From: an uncultured Caulobacterales bacterium | GTDB taxonomy: Bacteria; Pseudomonadota; Alphaproteobacteria; Caulobacterales; Caulobacteraceae | Reading direction: 5' to 3' | Length of the DNA stretch: 39,857 bases | Assembly (NCBI GenBank): GCA_903851655.1 | Contig: CAINOV010000188.1 | Span: 1 to 39,857 of the forward strand | Shown here: in pieces, positions 17,438-27,514 of the stretch | Layout of the letters: the number at the start of each line of letters is the position of its first letter | Position numbering within the stretch: the first letter of the stretch is position 1 | Program-made: the position numbers and the translations under genes | Notes under the pieces: generated by a model | What the model was told of the DNA's origin: nothing | Databases searched by the model: none | The model's input: the letters and a program-made list of their open reading frames with translations, nothing else

Positions 17438-20344
17438 ATGATCGACCCATCCGCCTTCATCCGCGTGCGCGGCGCGCGAGAACACAATCTCAAGGGCGTG
17501 GACGTGGACATCCCCCGCGGCCAGCTGGTGGTGCTGACGGGGCTGTCCGGGTCGGGCAAGAGCTCGCTGGCCTTCGACACCATCTATGCGGAAGGTCAGC
17601 GCCGGTACGTGGAAAGCCTGTCGGCCTACGCCCGCCAGTTCCTCGAGCTGATGGGCAAGCCGGACGTGGACCTGATCGAGGGCCTGTCCCCGGCCATCTC
17701 CATCGAGCAGAAGACGACCTCCAAGAACCCCCGCTCCACCGTGGGCACGGTGACCGAGATCCACGACTACATGCGTCTTCTCTGGGCCCGGGTGGGGGTT
17801 CCCTACTCTCCCGCCACGGGCCTGCCGATCGAGAGCCAGACCATCAGCCAGATGGTGGACAAGATCGTCACCCTGCCCGAGGGCTCGCGCCTGAACCTGC
17901 TGGCGCCAGTGATCCGCGGCCGCAAGGGCGAATACCGCAAGGAGATCGCCGAGTGGCAGCGCGCCGGTTTCCAGCGGCTGAAGATCGACGGGACCCTCTA
18001 CCTGATCGAGGAGGCGCCGACCCTCGACAAGAAGTTCAAGCACGACATCGACATCGTCGTGGACCGGATCGTGGTGAAGTCCGGGATCCAGCAGCGCCTG
18101 GCCGACAGCCTGGAGACAGCCCTGCGCCTCGCCGACGGTCTGGCCACCGCCGAATTCGCCGATCTGGCGGCCGGAGAAACAGAGCCCCGCAAGATCCTGT
18201 TTTCCGAGCGCTTTGCCTGCCCGGTCTCAGGCTTCACCATCACCGAGATCGAGCCGCGTCTGTTCTCGTTCAACAATCCGTTCGGGGCCTGTCCGACCTG
18301 TGACGGCCTGGGTCAGAAGCTGACCTTCGACGCGGACCTGGTGGTGCCGGATCCGGACAAGTCCCTGCACCACGGCGCCGTGGCGCCCTGGGCCCGGGGG
18401 CCCTCCCCCCTCTACACCCAGACCCTGCAGGCCCTGGCCCGGCACTACGGCTTCTCCATGGACGCCGCCTGGCGCGATCTGCCCGCCAAGGCGCACGAGG
18501 TCATCCTGCGCGGCACGGGCGCGGAAAAGATCAAGTTCGTCTATGACGACCAGGCCCGGCGCTATGAGGTGGTCAAGCCCTTCGAGGGCGTCATGCCCAA
18601 TCTGGAGCGTCGCTGGCGGGAGACGGACTCCGCCTGGGTGCGCGAGGAACTCGGCCGCTACCAGTCCGACACCCCCTGCGAGGCCTGCGGCGGTCAGAGG
18701 CTGAAGCCCGAGGCCCTGGCCGTGAAGGTCGACGCCCGCTCCATCGCCGAGGTGTCCCGCCTCTCGATCAAGGACGCCCGGGCCTGGTTCGAGGACGTCG
18801 CCAACCGCCTCTCGGCCAAGGACATGGAGATTGCCCGGCGCATCCTGAAGGAGATCAACGACCGGCTGCGGTTCCTGAACGATGTGGGGCTGGACTATCT
18901 CAGCCTGTCCCGGGCGTCGGGCACCCTGTCCGGGGGGGAGAGCCAGCGGATCCGGCTGGCCTCGCAGATCGGCTCCGGCCTGACCGGCGTGCTCTATGTG
19001 CTGGACGAGCCGTCCATCGGCCTGCACCAGCGGGACAACACCCGCCTGCTCACCTCGCTCAAGGGCCTGCGGGACCTGGGCAACTCCGTGCTGGTGGTGG
19101 AGCATGACGAGGAAGCCATCCTGACCGCCGATCATGTGATCGACATGGGCCCGGCCGCCGGCGTCCATGGGGGCGAGATCGTGGCCCAGGGCTCCCCCCA
19201 GGACATCATGGACCAGCCGCGCAGCCTCACCGGCCAGTACCTCACCGGCGCCCGGGACATTCCGGTGCCGGAAAAGCGCCGCCCGGTGAACCGCAAGAAG
19301 CTGCTTCGTGTGATCGGCGCCCGGGGCAACAACCTGAAGTCCGTGACCGGCGAGATTCCCGTGGGCGTCTTCACCTGCATCACCGGCGTGTCCGGCGGCG
19401 GCAAGTCCACCTTCACCCTGGAGACCCTGTACAAGGCCGCTGCCCGACGGCTGAACAACGCCTCCGACGCCCCCGCGCCGCACGACCGGATCGAGGGGCT
19501 GGAGCATTTCGACAAGGTCATCGACATCGACCAGAGCCCGATCGGACGCACCCCGCGATCCAATCCGGCGACCTACACCGGCGCCTTTGGACCGATCCGG
19601 GACTGGTTCGCCGGTCTGCCGGAATCGAAGGTGCGCGGCTATGGCCCCGGGCGCTTCTCGTTCAACGTCAAGGGCGGACGCTGCGAGGCCTGCCAGGGCG
19701 ACGGGGTCATCAAGATCGAGATGCACTTCCTGCCGGACGTCTACGTCACCTGCGACATCTGCAAGGGCAAGCGCTACAACCGCGAGACCCTGGAGATCCT
19801 GTTCCGGGGCAAGTCCATCGCCGAGGTGCTGGACATGACCGTCGACGAGGCGGCGGACTTCTTCAAGGCCGTGCCGCCGATCCGCGACAAGATGGCGACG
19901 CTCAAGCGGGTCGGGCTCGGCTATGTGAAGGTCGGCCAGCAGGCCACCACCCTGTCCGGCGGCGAGGCCCAGCGGGTGAAGCTGTCCAAGGAGCTGTCCC
20001 GCCGCGCCACCGGACGCACCCTCTACATCCTCGACGAGCCGACCACCGGCCTCCACTTCGAGGATACGAGGAAACTTCTGGAGGTGCTGCACGAGCTTGT
20101 GGACCACGGCAACACCGTGGTGGTCATCGAGCACAATCTGGATGTGGTGAAGACCGCCGACTGGCTTCTGGACTTCGGTCCCGAGGGCGGCGAAGGCGGT
20201 GGCCGGATCGTCAGCCAGGGGACGCCGGAGACCGTGGCCGCCGACAGCGACAGCTGGACGGGGCGCTACCTCTCCGAGGTCCTCGCCCGGCACGAAATCC
20301 GGCGCAAGGCCCGGGTCAGCGCCATTGACCGCCGGGTCGGCTAG
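17438..20344 (+). CDS. uvrA: Excinuclease ABC subunit A (UvrA)
   Basis: A 968-residue protein of normal length that recognises DNA lesions and loads UvrB in nucleotide excision repair. First ATPase: Walker A near residues 35-43 (GLSGSGKSS), signature [16 protein letters not shown]; second: GVSGGGKST and [11 protein letters not shown], with [11 protein letters not shown]. The C-terminal zinc module CEACQGDG...[10 protein letters not shown] is intact. The first zinc site reads C261-P-V-S264 ... C285-P-T-C288, so one of four cysteines is serine; this may be usual in the lineage. The start [12 protein letters not shown] matches the normal UvrA beginning. Regulated by the SOS box upstream. Confidence 0.97.
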   Translation: MIDPSAFIRVRGAREHNLKGVDVDIPRGQLVVLTGLSGSGKSSLAFDTIYAEGQRRYVESLSAYARQFLELMGKPDVDLIEGLSPAISIEQKTTSKNPRSTVGTVTEIHDYMRLLWARVGVPYSPATGLPIESQTISQMVDKIVTLPEGSRLNLLAPVIRGRKGEYRKEIAEWQRAGFQRLKIDGTLYLIEEAPTLDKKFKHDIDIVVDRIVVKSGIQQRLADSLETALRLADGLATAEFADLAAGETEPRKILFSERFACPVSGFTITEIEPRLFSFNNPFGACPTCDGLGQKLTFDADLVVPDPDKSLHHGAVAPWARGPSPLYTQTLQALARHYGFSMDAAWRDLPAKAHEVILRGTGAEKIKFVYDDQARRYEVVKPFEGVMPNLERRWRETDSAWVREELGRYQSDTPCEACGGQRLKPEALAVKVDARSIAEVSRLSIKDARAWFEDVANRLSAKDMEIARRILKEINDRLRFLNDVGLDYLSLSRASGTLSGGESQRIRLASQIGSGLTGVLYVLDEPSIGLHQRDNTRLLTSLKGLRDLGNSVLVVEHDEEAILTADHVIDMGPAAGVHGGEIVAQGSPQDIMDQPRSLTGQYLTGARDIPVPEKRRPVNRKKLLRVIGARGNNLKSVTGEIPVGVFTCITGVSGGGKSTFTLETLYKAAARRLNNASDAPAPHDRIEGLEHFDKVIDIDQSPIGRTPRSNPATYTGAFGPIRDWFAGLPESKVRGYGPGRFSFNVKGGRCEACQGDGVIKIEMHFLPDVYVTCDICKGKRYNRETLEILFRGKSIAEVLDMTVDEAADFFKAVPPIRDKMATLKRVGLGYVKVGQQATTLSGGEAQRVKLSKELSRRATGRTLYILDEPTTGLHFEDTRKLLEVLHELVDHGNTVVVIEHNLDVVKTADWLLDFGPEGGEGGGRIVSQGTPETVAADSDSWTGRYLSEVLARHEIRRKARVSAIDRRVG

Positions 20345-20359
20345 TCGGTCCCCGACGTC

Positions 20360-21211
20360 TCAGGCCGTCCGGCGCACGGTCATCAGCGCCTGGACCGCCG
20401 CCGCGCCGGGCGCCTGCAGCACCACCGTGATCAGCACGCCGATCATGGCCATCCACGCCGTCGAGAGGATCGACGCCACGGACAGGAAGCTGACGGCGTG
20501 GCTCGGGTCCAGCAGCTGGAACACCGAACCGATCACCGCGCCCAGAATGTAGATCAGGGCGCCCAGGATTCCAGCCATCACATAGGCCCCCAGCAGGATC
20601 CAGTGCCGGCCGGCCGTCAACCGCCAGGATTGCGTCACGGCCAGCCGGCCTTCGAGCTGGGTCAGGGCGGGGGTGAGCGACAGACGAACGGCGCAGTAGC
20701 CGAACAGGGCCACGACGACGGCGAAATAGGCGGCGGCGATCAGCGGCCCCGCCGCTCCCGCCGCGCCGGCCACGGCCGCGACGCCGCTGCCCAGGGCCGA
20801 CGCGGACAGGGCGGCGATCATCACCGCCGCAAGACCCAGCAGGTTCACCCCGAACATGCGCAGCTCCTCGACCCCCAGGCGCAGGTAGAACCGGCCGCCG
20901 GTCAGGGGCTGGAACACCGCCCGGAAGCACGCGGTCATCAGAATCGCCTGAAGCGCCAGGTCGAACGGCGCCAGTCCCAGCAGGGTCGGCAGCAGGGGCT
21001 CGGCCGCCTGGCTGAGCTCGTCCATGGAGCGCCCGGCCGCCACCGCGCCCATGAAGTTCGTCAGCTGCGGCCCGGACACCGCATTCATGGCGAGCACCGC
21101 CAGAAGGTTGAAGCCCAGACGCAGCAAGGCCCAGGCCGCCACAGCCCGAGGCTGTTCACGGGTCAGTCGAAAGCCCTCAAGGGCGACGTCCGTCGCCGGA
21201 AACTCGGTCAT
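20360..21211 (-). CDS. Polytopic membrane protein of unknown function (copy 3 of a set)
   Basis: A 283-residue protein with about six hydrophobic segments and no signal peptide. It begins MTEFPATDVALEGFRLTREQP, a soluble start with the EGFR pattern also seen in the neighbouring protein. A later block (RLSLTPALTQLEG...SWRLTAGRHWILLGAYV) aligns by eye with blocks in the two upstream genes. No catalytic or transport motif was recognised. It is separated from the upstream copy by 124 bases that include the palindrome AAGCGCTT (21226-21233), so it may have its own control. Its stop faces uvrA with 15 bases between. Confidence 0.7.
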   Translation of the reverse strand: MTEFPATDVALEGFRLTREQPRAVAAWALLRLGFNLLAVLAMNAVSGPQLTNFMGAVAAGRSMDELSQAAEPLLPTLLGLAPFDLALQAILMTACFRAVFQPLTGGRFYLRLGVEELRMFGVNLLGLAAVMIAALSASALGSGVAAVAGAAGAAGPLIAAAYFAVVVALFGYCAVRLSLTPALTQLEGRLAVTQSWRLTAGRHWILLGAYVMAGILGALIYILGAVIGSVFQLLDPSHAVSFLSVASILSTAWMAMIGVLITVVLQAPGAAAVQALMTVRRTA

Positions 21212-21335
21212 GGTCCAGATCTTTCAAGCGCTTGCCACCGGCGACGCCGCCGTTGCGACGCGTTAGCCCTGCTTCATTCAACGACGCAATGGCCCGGCGC
21301 AAGGGGCTTGCGACAATTCCGGCCGGAAACAGGGC

Positions 21336-22253
21336 TCAGCCCCGCTCGCGGGACAGCCCCAGATAGACGTGGGCCGCCGGGGCCCGGAGCAGCACGGCGT
21401 TGAGGACGCTGGCGAGACTGAACGGGACGATGCCCGCGACGACCGCCGGCCATGCGGCGGCGGCCAGCTCCGGCCCGAACCCGTGGGCCGAGAAGACGGC
21501 GGGACCGCCGACACCCAGATAGACGACGCCGCCCAGCAGGATCGCCGCCACCACCAGGGCCAGGGACACGATCAGGGCCAGAAGGGCGGACAGGACATAG
21601 GTCCCCAGCAACCGCCAGAAGACCCCGCGGGTCTTCGACCACGACTCGAAGAAGCGGAACTCTCCCTCTGCAAAGGTCATGGCCGGCGCGAGGGACAGAC
21701 GGATCCCCACATAAAGGGCCCCGGCCGCGCCGATCACGCCGCCCGCGACGATCGCCCCCAGCACGGCCTTGCCCATCTGCGCGGACGAAACGCCGGATGC
21801 GGCGATGCCTATGGCCGTGAAGACGATGACAAACAGCACCCACGCCAGGGTCACGCCAACCATCACGGCGCCATAGACCAGTTGGACCAGGAATTGGCGG
21901 AACTCGTCGCCGCCAAAGGCCAGATAGGCGAAATTGCGGCTGTCCGGCCGGATCACCGATCGCAGGACCGCTGCGCCGAACACCGCCTGGACCACCACGC
22001 TGAAGGGGGTCATCAGCATCTCCGCAAACCGGACCTTCTGTGCGAACACCTGCACCACCGACGGCGCCAGATGCGCCTGGAAGGCGGTCAGCAGCATGTG
22101 AAGGTCAGGACCCAGCACCTGCCAGCCTGCGGCGAGCGCAGCGGCGGTCAGGACCAGATACAACCCGACCCAGACCGCGATCACGTCCGGTCTGCGACGC
22201 AGGACCCGGAAGCCCTCCATCGCGGCGTCCGAAGGGGAGAAGCCCCCGCTCAT
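21336..22253 (-). CDS. Polytopic membrane protein of unknown function (copy 2 of a set)
   Basis: A 305-residue protein, about six hydrophobic segments. The start MSGGFSPSDAAMEGFRVLRRRP and the block RLSLAPAMTFAEG...SWSKTRGVFWRLLGTYVLSALL match the pattern in the 20360-21211 gene. The conserved cytoplasmic-looking elements between helices suggest a common fold, but I do not recognise a named family. Its ATG overlaps the stop of the upstream gene (ATGA, 22250-22253), so translation is likely coupled. Confidence 0.7.
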   Translation of the reverse strand: MSGGFSPSDAAMEGFRVLRRRPDVIAVWVGLYLVLTAAALAAGWQVLGPDLHMLLTAFQAHLAPSVVQVFAQKVRFAEMLMTPFSVVVQAVFGAAVLRSVIRPDSRNFAYLAFGGDEFRQFLVQLVYGAVMVGVTLAWVLFVIVFTAIGIAASGVSSAQMGKAVLGAIVAGGVIGAAGALYVGIRLSLAPAMTFAEGEFRFFESWSKTRGVFWRLLGTYVLSALLALIVSLALVVAAILLGGVVYLGVGGPAVFSAHGFGPELAAAAWPAVVAGIVPFSLASVLNAVLLRAPAAHVYLGLSRERG

Positions 22254-24037
22254 GCCTCATGCCCCTCGGCGGCGCCCACCGGGCCCCGCGCCGGCGGCTG
22301 CTCGGGCGTCGCAGGCGCGGGCTCCGCCGGCTCCGATGTCACGGCGTCATTGGCCGGCGTCTGCGGCGCGGGCGCGTCCCGGACGGCCTGGAAGGGCCGC
22401 GGCGGCGCATAGGCGATCACTTCCAGCGGTGGCGGCGCCTCGATCTCCGAGGGAGGAACGGCCAAGACCGGCGACGCGCCGGAAGTGTCTGGAGACCCTT
22501 CGGCATTGGCTGCGGCCGGAGCGGCTGGCCGCACGGGCCGGGTTTCCACCCGCGGAGGGGGCGCAGGCGCATCCTCCGACGAGATTGCGGCGGCCGGCGC
22601 CTCGGCCAGGCCCCCTGCCGGGGCGTCGGGCGGCACGACGCCGCTGAGCCAGAACAGGTCCTTCAAACCTTCCGCGGGGTCGGCCTGCCGCCAGACATAG
22701 AGCTCCTCCGGGCGGGCTTCCGGAGCGGCGGCCGGGGGCTCGGCGTCGTGCAGAGCCGGCGCATGGGACCCGGACAGCCAAGGCGCGTCAGGCGCGAGCA
22801 GCATCGGATGCTCCAGCGCGGTCACCGCCGGATCGATGGGTGAGCGCGGCCCCTCATGGGCCTCGCCGTCAAACACCGGCGGATGGGCGGCGGGTCCGGC
22901 CATGGGGGGCGCAGGCTCGGCCGCCCGCGGGAACCGCATCGCCAGCACTTCCAGCTCCGGCCAGACGCCGACGGGGGCCGGCGTCGGCGGCGCCGGATCG
23001 CCAAACGCCTGGCCCGACGTGTCGAAGGCGACGGAGCGATGATCCGGCCATGCGATGCGATCGGCGCCGATCTGGAAGGCCGCGGCGCTGCGCCGGACCG
23101 GGGACGCGACCTCGGGCGCCGCGCCGGCGTCGTCGCCGGACCCCTCGGCTCCGTCCGTCCCGGTTTCCACCAGGTCGGCCACCACCCGCAGAACCGGCTT
23201 GCGCGTCGCCGCCCGGGGCGCCTCGGGACGCCATTCGAGATAAAGATGCGTCAGGGCGCCGACAACCAGCGTCGGCATCAGCGCGCCGTGGAACAGCCCG
23301 GACAGGACCGCGCCCGCCAGGGCGTCCGCCAGGGGCCAGCGGCCGGGGCCCAGGGTGAACTCTCCCAGCTCGGCCTGGTTGGCGAAGGCGGCCGCCGTCA
23401 GGGCCAGAGGATAGAGCGCCAGGATCGCCGTTGCGGGGAGCGCCACCGCCAGAAGCCGCTTCTGGGTCAGGGGCCAGGTCTGGAACAGCCGCAGCTGATC
23501 CTCGGCCACGGTCGCAGCCCCGCCCAGCGCCACGCGCATCGCCACCAGCGGGTAGAGAGCCAGCACGCCCAGCCCGCAATAGGCGCCATAGCGCAGGGCG
23601 GCCAGCACGCTCAGCTCCCCTTGGCTGCGGAACACAAAGGCCACCGCCGCGGCGACCAGGGCCGCCGGGGCGAGGAACAGCACGGCCAGAAGGAACATGA
23701 GCATCGCGAGACCCAGCATCCGCGCCTCGGCCAGACCCACGCGAAGACCTGCGAGGCCCCGCGGATAGCGCCGGCTCTCCGGCCCGGCGTAGAGATTGAG
23801 CGCCACGCGGTACAGACCCGCCGTCAACGGGGCGAACATCAGCGCCGACCAGAGCCCTCCGCCGGCGATCAGCGCCATGCCCAGGTCCCGGTTGACCGGC
23901 CCGTGTTCGCCAAAGAACATCACCGCGGGCCCGGCGACGGACAACGCCAGGACCAACCACGCATCCCGCCAGGCCGCCGCACTGAACTGCAGCGCCCGTC
24001 CGAGACTGGTCACCCGGGTCGACCGGGCTGAAGACAT
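22250..24037 (-). CDS. Membrane protein with long disordered Pro/Ala-rich tail (copy 1 of a set)
   Basis: A 595-residue protein. Residues about 1-270 form a six-helix membrane domain related to the two downstream genes (MRVALGGAATVAEDQLRLFQTW...LTQKRLLAVALPATAIL). Residues about 290-595 are low-complexity, rich in Pro, Ala and Glu, broken by short ordered-looking islands such as EELYVWRQADPAEGLKDLF and WPELEVLAMRFPRA. The tail probably lies in the cytoplasm and could be a scaffold, but no function is known. It is the first gene of the cluster and is divergent from trmFO across 160 bases. Confidence 0.7.
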   Translation of the reverse strand: MSSARSTRVTSLGRALQFSAAAWRDAWLVLALSVAGPAVMFFGEHGPVNRDLGMALIAGGGLWSALMFAPLTAGLYRVALNLYAGPESRRYPRGLAGLRVGLAEARMLGLAMLMFLLAVLFLAPAALVAAAVAFVFRSQGELSVLAALRYGAYCGLGVLALYPLVAMRVALGGAATVAEDQLRLFQTWPLTQKRLLAVALPATAILALYPLALTAAAFANQAELGEFTLGPGRWPLADALAGAVLSGLFHGALMPTLVVGALTHLYLEWRPEAPRAATRKPVLRVVADLVETGTDGAEGSGDDAGAAPEVASPVRRSAAAFQIGADRIAWPDHRSVAFDTSGQAFGDPAPPTPAPVGVWPELEVLAMRFPRAAEPAPPMAGPAAHPPVFDGEAHEGPRSPIDPAVTALEHPMLLAPDAPWLSGSHAPALHDAEPPAAAPEARPEELYVWRQADPAEGLKDLFWLSGVVPPDAPAGGLAEAPAAAISSEDAPAPPPRVETRPVRPAAPAAANAEGSPDTSGASPVLAVPPSEIEAPPPLEVIAYAPPRPFQAVRDAPAPQTPANDAVTSEPAEPAPATPEQPPARGPVGAAEGHEA

Positions 24038-24197
24038 GCCGTTACCCCACGCTAGGCCGCCTTTCAGGCGCTGCTCCGCACTTTATCGAATTTTTTTGTC
24101 GGCAGGGCATGAAACTTTTCTGCAACGCGCGCGCCGGCGTGACCTGTTGCCGCAATGCGCCGGTTGATCCTGCGGGTCATTTGCCTATGGTTTGGCC

Positions 24198-25604
24198 ATG
24201 ACCTTGAAACCTATCCACATTGTCGGCGCGGGCCTCGCCGGATCCGAAGCGGCCTGGCAGATCGCGGAGACGGGCGTTCCCGTGGTGCTGCATGAAATGC
24301 GGCCGGATCGCGCAACGCCTGCGCACCAGACTGGCGCCTGTGCGGAGCTGGTGTGCTCCAACTCCTTCCGCAGCGACGACTGGGAGTACAACGCCGTCGG
24401 CCTGCTGCACGAAGAGATGCGCCGTCTGGGCTCCCTCATCCTGCGCGCGGCGGACGTGCACAAGGTCCCCGCCGGCGGCGCCCTGGCTGTCGACCGGGAG
24501 GGCTTCGCCGACGCCGTCACCGCCGCCCTCGCCACGCATCCGCGGATCACCCTCGTCCGCGGCGAGGTGGCCGGCTGGCCGGACGCGGACTGGGGCCAGA
24601 CCATCATCGCCACCGGCCCCCTCACCACCGAAACCCTGTCGCAGGCGATCCTCGCCCGCACCGGCGAAGACACCCTGGCCTTCTTCGACGCCATCGCGCC
24701 CATCCTGCACGCTGACAGCATCGACATGTCCATCGCCTGGCGCCAGTCGCGATACGACAAGGAAGGTCCCGGGGGCGACGCGGCGGCCTATATCAACTGT
24801 CCGCTGAACCGCGAGCAGTACGAGGCCTTCGTCCAGGACCTGCTGGACGGCCCCAAGGCGGATTTCCGGGAGTGGGAAAAGGACACGCCCTATTTCGACG
24901 GCTGTCTGCCCATCGAGGTGATGGCCGAGCGGGGGAGAGAGACCCTGCGCCACGGGCCGATGAAGCCCGTCGGCCTCACCAATCCCCATGCGCCCCTGGA
25001 AAAGCCCTACGCCGTGGTCCAGCTGCGCCAGGACAATGCGCTGGGCACGCTCTACAACATGGTCGGGTTCCAGACGAAGCTGAAGCATGGCGCCCAGACG
25101 GAGATCTTCCGCCGGATCCCTGGTCTCGGCGACGCCCAGTTCGCCCGGCTGGGCGGGCTGCACCGGAACACCTTCATCCAGTCCCCCCGCCTGCTGGACG
25201 ACCAGCTGCGCCTGCGCAGCGAGCCCCGGATCCGCTTCGCCGGCCAGATCACCGGGGTCGAAGGCTATGTGGAGAGCGCCGCGATCGGCCTGCTGTGCGG
25301 CCGCTTCGCCGCCGCGGCCGCCCGGGGCGAGCCCCTGTCGCCGCCGCCGGCGACCACGGCGCTGGGCGCCCTGCTCGCTCATGTGACGGGCGGTCATCTG
25401 GGCGATGGCAGGGGCTCGTTCCAGCCGATGAACGTCAATTACGGCCTGCTGCCCCAGGTCGAGGCGCCGCGGAAAACCGACGACGGACGCAAGCTCGCCC
25501 CGCCGGAGCGGGGCCGGGCGAAAAAGCGGCTGATGAGCCTGCGCGCCCTTGCGGATCTGGACGCCTGGCGTAAGGCGGCGGAGACTGAACCGGCGTCGGC
25601 CTAG
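24198..25604 (+). CDS. trmFO: Folate-dependent tRNA (uracil-54-C5)-methyltransferase TrmFO
   Basis: A 468-residue FAD enzyme that makes ribothymidine at position 54 of tRNA using methylenetetrahydrofolate. The N-terminal [12 protein letters not shown] dinucleotide site, the [13 protein letters not shown] motif with its cysteines, and later [15 protein letters not shown] and MNVNYGLLP are typical. The ATG at 24198 is preferred; a TTG two codons earlier is possible. TrmFO occurs widely in alphaproteobacteria in place of the S-adenosylmethionine enzyme TrmA. Its stop overlaps that of the facing gene by four bases. Confidence 0.96.
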   Translation: MTLKPIHIVGAGLAGSEAAWQIAETGVPVVLHEMRPDRATPAHQTGACAELVCSNSFRSDDWEYNAVGLLHEEMRRLGSLILRAADVHKVPAGGALAVDREGFADAVTAALATHPRITLVRGEVAGWPDADWGQTIIATGPLTTETLSQAILARTGEDTLAFFDAIAPILHADSIDMSIAWRQSRYDKEGPGGDAAAYINCPLNREQYEAFVQDLLDGPKADFREWEKDTPYFDGCLPIEVMAERGRETLRHGPMKPVGLTNPHAPLEKPYAVVQLRQDNALGTLYNMVGFQTKLKHGAQTEIFRRIPGLGDAQFARLGGLHRNTFIQSPRLLDDQLRLRSEPRIRFAGQITGVEGYVESAAIGLLCGRFAAAAARGEPLSPPPATTALGALLAHVTGGHLGDGRGSFQPMNVNYGLLPQVEAPRKTDDGRKLAPPERGRAKKRLMSLRALADLDAWRKAAETEPASA

Positions 25605-26350
25605 ATCCGTCCGGCGACGATGGCGGCCAGCATGCGGCCGCGCCGGACCAGGGGACCGCTGCGGTGATCCAGCGCCAGGCTGGCATGGGCGATGGCCGGG
25701 AAGCCGGCCGGGGACAGCCGGGCCGCGGCTCGCGCGGTGCGGCTCAGGCCGGACAGCTTGTGATCCAGATGGCGGAGCGCCTCGGCCTCCCCGCCGGCGC
25801 TGGCGGCGGCGTCACGCCAGCTCTGAGGCCACCAGACCGCCGCCCCCCCGGACGGAGGCGCCCGCCGCAACAGTCGCCCAAGACCGGCCAGACGCGCCGC
25901 CGCCGCGACCGACGCCGGATCGGCCGCGGGATCCAGCCGCGTCACGGCCATCACCGCCACCGCCCCATCGACCGCGTCCAGATACCGGTCCAGATCGGCC
26001 TCGCCTTCGAACCATGGATCGGACAGCTCGGCGTGCCGGGCGAGGACGACGTCCTCCAGGGCGGCAAGAGCGAAGCGACCGCCGGCCAGGGCGGGCGCGA
26101 GGGCGATCAGGACCGGATGGTCGGCGCCGGGTCGGCCGGCCGTCAGAGCCTCCAGCCTTTCCCGCCACCAGGCAAAGCGGATCTCCCCCGTCAGCGGGTT
26201 GGTGGCCCGCTGCGCCACGGCCGCAAGCTCGAGGTCGAGATTGTACAGCGCCACCACATCCGACCGCGCCTGCGCATCCGCCATGAAGCGGGTTGCAAGC
26301 CAGCGGTCCAGGTCCGCGCCCTTCAGGTGGACGTCAAGCTCTTCACTCAC
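25601..26350 (-). CDS. Squalene/phytoene synthase-fold protein, NDUFAF6-like
   Basis: A 249-residue all-helical protein. The N-terminal [22 protein letters not shown] and [19 protein letters not shown] are characteristic of the NDUFAF6 branch of the squalene/phytoene synthase family. The aspartate-rich DxxxD pairs that bind prenyl diphosphate in true synthases are not seen, which argues against terpene synthesis. In mitochondria NDUFAF6 helps assemble complex I; a similar job here is an inference. It is on the same strand as the sec genes and the NDUFAF3-like gene upstream. Confidence 0.78.
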   Translation of the reverse strand: MSEELDVHLKGADLDRWLATRFMADAQARSDVVALYNLDLELAAVAQRATNPLTGEIRFAWWRERLEALTAGRPGADHPVLIALAPALAGGRFALAALEDVVLARHAELSDPWFEGEADLDRYLDAVDGAVAVMAVTRLDPAADPASVAAAARLAGLGRLLRRAPPSGGAAVWWPQSWRDAAASAGGEAEALRHLDHKLSGLSRTARAAARLSPAGFPAIAHASLALDHRSGPLVRRGRMLAAIVAGRI

Positions 26351-26412
26351 GCACGGCGTCTCCGGTCGGGCGGGCCTGAGCAGACCGGCCCGACCGCGCT
26401 ATGGGCCTCGGA

Positions 26413-27039
26413 CTAGTAGAAGATGGTCTGGTTCATGGTCATGGCCGTCAGCATCGGGATCGACAGCAACAGGTTGGTCCGGGAAAACAGCATCGCCGTC
26501 CGGCCGGCCTTGGCCTTGGCGTCCGCGTCGCCCTCCACCATGCCAAGCGCGATCTTCTGGTTCGGCCAGATGAACACCCACACATTGATGAACATGATCG
26601 TGGCCAGCCACATGCCCACGCCGATGAACACCACCCGGGGATCATGGAAACCCGACGTGGCGCCCAGCGTGTAGGCGTCGAACAGATAGCCCCGGCTCCA
26701 GGCCAGGATCACGCCGATCACCCAGGTCGCCAGCGCCGCCCAGCGGAACCAGAACAGGGCCTCCGGCGCGATGTACTTCGAGACGGCGGGCTTCAGCTCC
26801 GCCGGGATGTCCGGCATTTTCCGGATCTGGACGAAGTTGAAATAGTACAGAAGGCCGATCCACAGGATGCCGGCAAAGGTGTGCGCCCAGCGCAGGACCG
26901 CCTGCACATAGTTGCCGTGGAGGTCGAGGACGCCGTGCTGCTCTTTTTCAAAATGAATGCCGTAGCCGACAAGGAAGACCAGCGCGATCAGGCAGCTCAG
27001 GATGATCGTGTTGCGGAAATTCGAGAGAACACCAGCCAT
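26413..27039 (-). CDS. PuuD-type membrane protein (urate hydroxylase membrane domain only)
   Basis: A 208-residue membrane protein with five or six hydrophobic segments. The segments AVLRWAHTFAGILWIGLLY and MFINVWVFIWPNQKIALGM match the membrane domain of PuuD. Full PuuD carries a C-terminal cytochrome c for urate oxidation; that domain is missing here and no CxxCH is present. Stand-alone versions are common in alphaproteobacteria and have often been misnamed (for example as NusG). Function unknown; urate oxidation is doubtful. The ATG at 27039 has GATGGGGTC upstream. Confidence 0.8.
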   Translation of the reverse strand: MAGVLSNFRNTIILSCLIALVFLVGYGIHFEKEQHGVLDLHGNYVQAVLRWAHTFAGILWIGLLYYFNFVQIRKMPDIPAELKPAVSKYIAPEALFWFRWAALATWVIGVILAWSRGYLFDAYTLGATSGFHDPRVVFIGVGMWLATIMFINVWVFIWPNQKIALGMVEGDADAKAKAGRTAMLFSRTNLLLSIPMLTAMTMNQTIFY

Positions 27040-27093
27040 GTTGACCCCATCATGTTTGGTTCGCACCGCCGGGGCGGTTCGAGATTGCCCAAA

Positions 27094-27122
27094 GCTATAG
27101 GCCGGTTCGCCGGAGGTTGCAG
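27094..27122 (-). promoter_or_regulatory. Weak candidate promoter for the PuuD-type gene
   Basis: On the minus strand CTGCAA (27122-27117), 17 bases, TATAGC (27099-27094), about 55 bases before the ATG at 27039. The -35 match is poor, so the call is weak. Confidence 0.3.
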
Positions 27123-27154
27123 CCGGATTTTGCGACCGCTTCGGAATTCCCGGG

Positions 27155-27508
27155 TCAGACCGGGCGCAGCGCCGCAGCGACCCGTCGCCCGTCGCTCGCC
27201 AGGAGATTGTAGAGCCGCGCCCCCTCGAGGCTGGTCAGGACTTCGAGCCCGAGGCCCGCCGCCCGGAAGGCGTCGCGCAAGGCGCGAGGGGCGGGCTGCA
27301 ACATGGGGCCTGCGCCGAGGATAACCACCTCGACGTCGGCCGGCGACGCGCTCAGCACTGGGGCCAGCGCCGCCGTGGTCCAGTCCCCGCTCCAGGGCAG
27401 GACCGCGTCCGCCAGGATCAGGACCGGACCCTCATGCCGCACGCCCTCGATCCGGAAACCGCCCCCGCCATAGGCCTCGATGGCCGGAGGGCGGCGCAGG
27501 TCGGCCAT
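27155..27508 (-). CDS. Mth938-like domain protein (NDUFAF3 homologue)
   Basis: A 117-residue single-domain protein of the Mth938/DUF498 fold: IEAYGGGGFRIEGVRHEGPVLIL at the front and VEVVILGAGPMLQP in the middle. The eukaryotic relative NDUFAF3 is a complex I assembly factor. It begins six bases after the secF stop and is probably co-transcribed with yajC-secD-secF. I recall that an NDUFAF3-sec gene association has been noted in alphaproteobacteria, consistent with a role near membrane insertion. Biochemical activity is not known. Confidence 0.85.
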   Translation of the reverse strand: MADLRRPPAIEAYGGGGFRIEGVRHEGPVLILADAVLPWSGDWTTAALAPVLSASPADVEVVILGAGPMLQPAPRALRDAFRAAGLGLEVLTSLEGARLYNLLASDGRRVAAALRPV

Positions 27509-27514
27509 GCCGGT

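Noticed and set aside
18227-20293. 688-codon antisense frame over uvrA
   Set aside because: Shadow of uvrA; composition and lack of motifs.
24089-24096. T-run upstream of trmFO as an intrinsic terminator
   Set aside because: The nearest stem (CGCC/GGCG) is too far away and too short, and the two flanking genes are divergent.
24109-24201. 30-codon frame whose TGA overlaps the trmFO ATG, a possible leader peptide
   Set aside because: Only an AGGG one base before its ATG, no attenuator hairpins, and a cysteine-rich but unpatterned product; the overlap is most likely chance.
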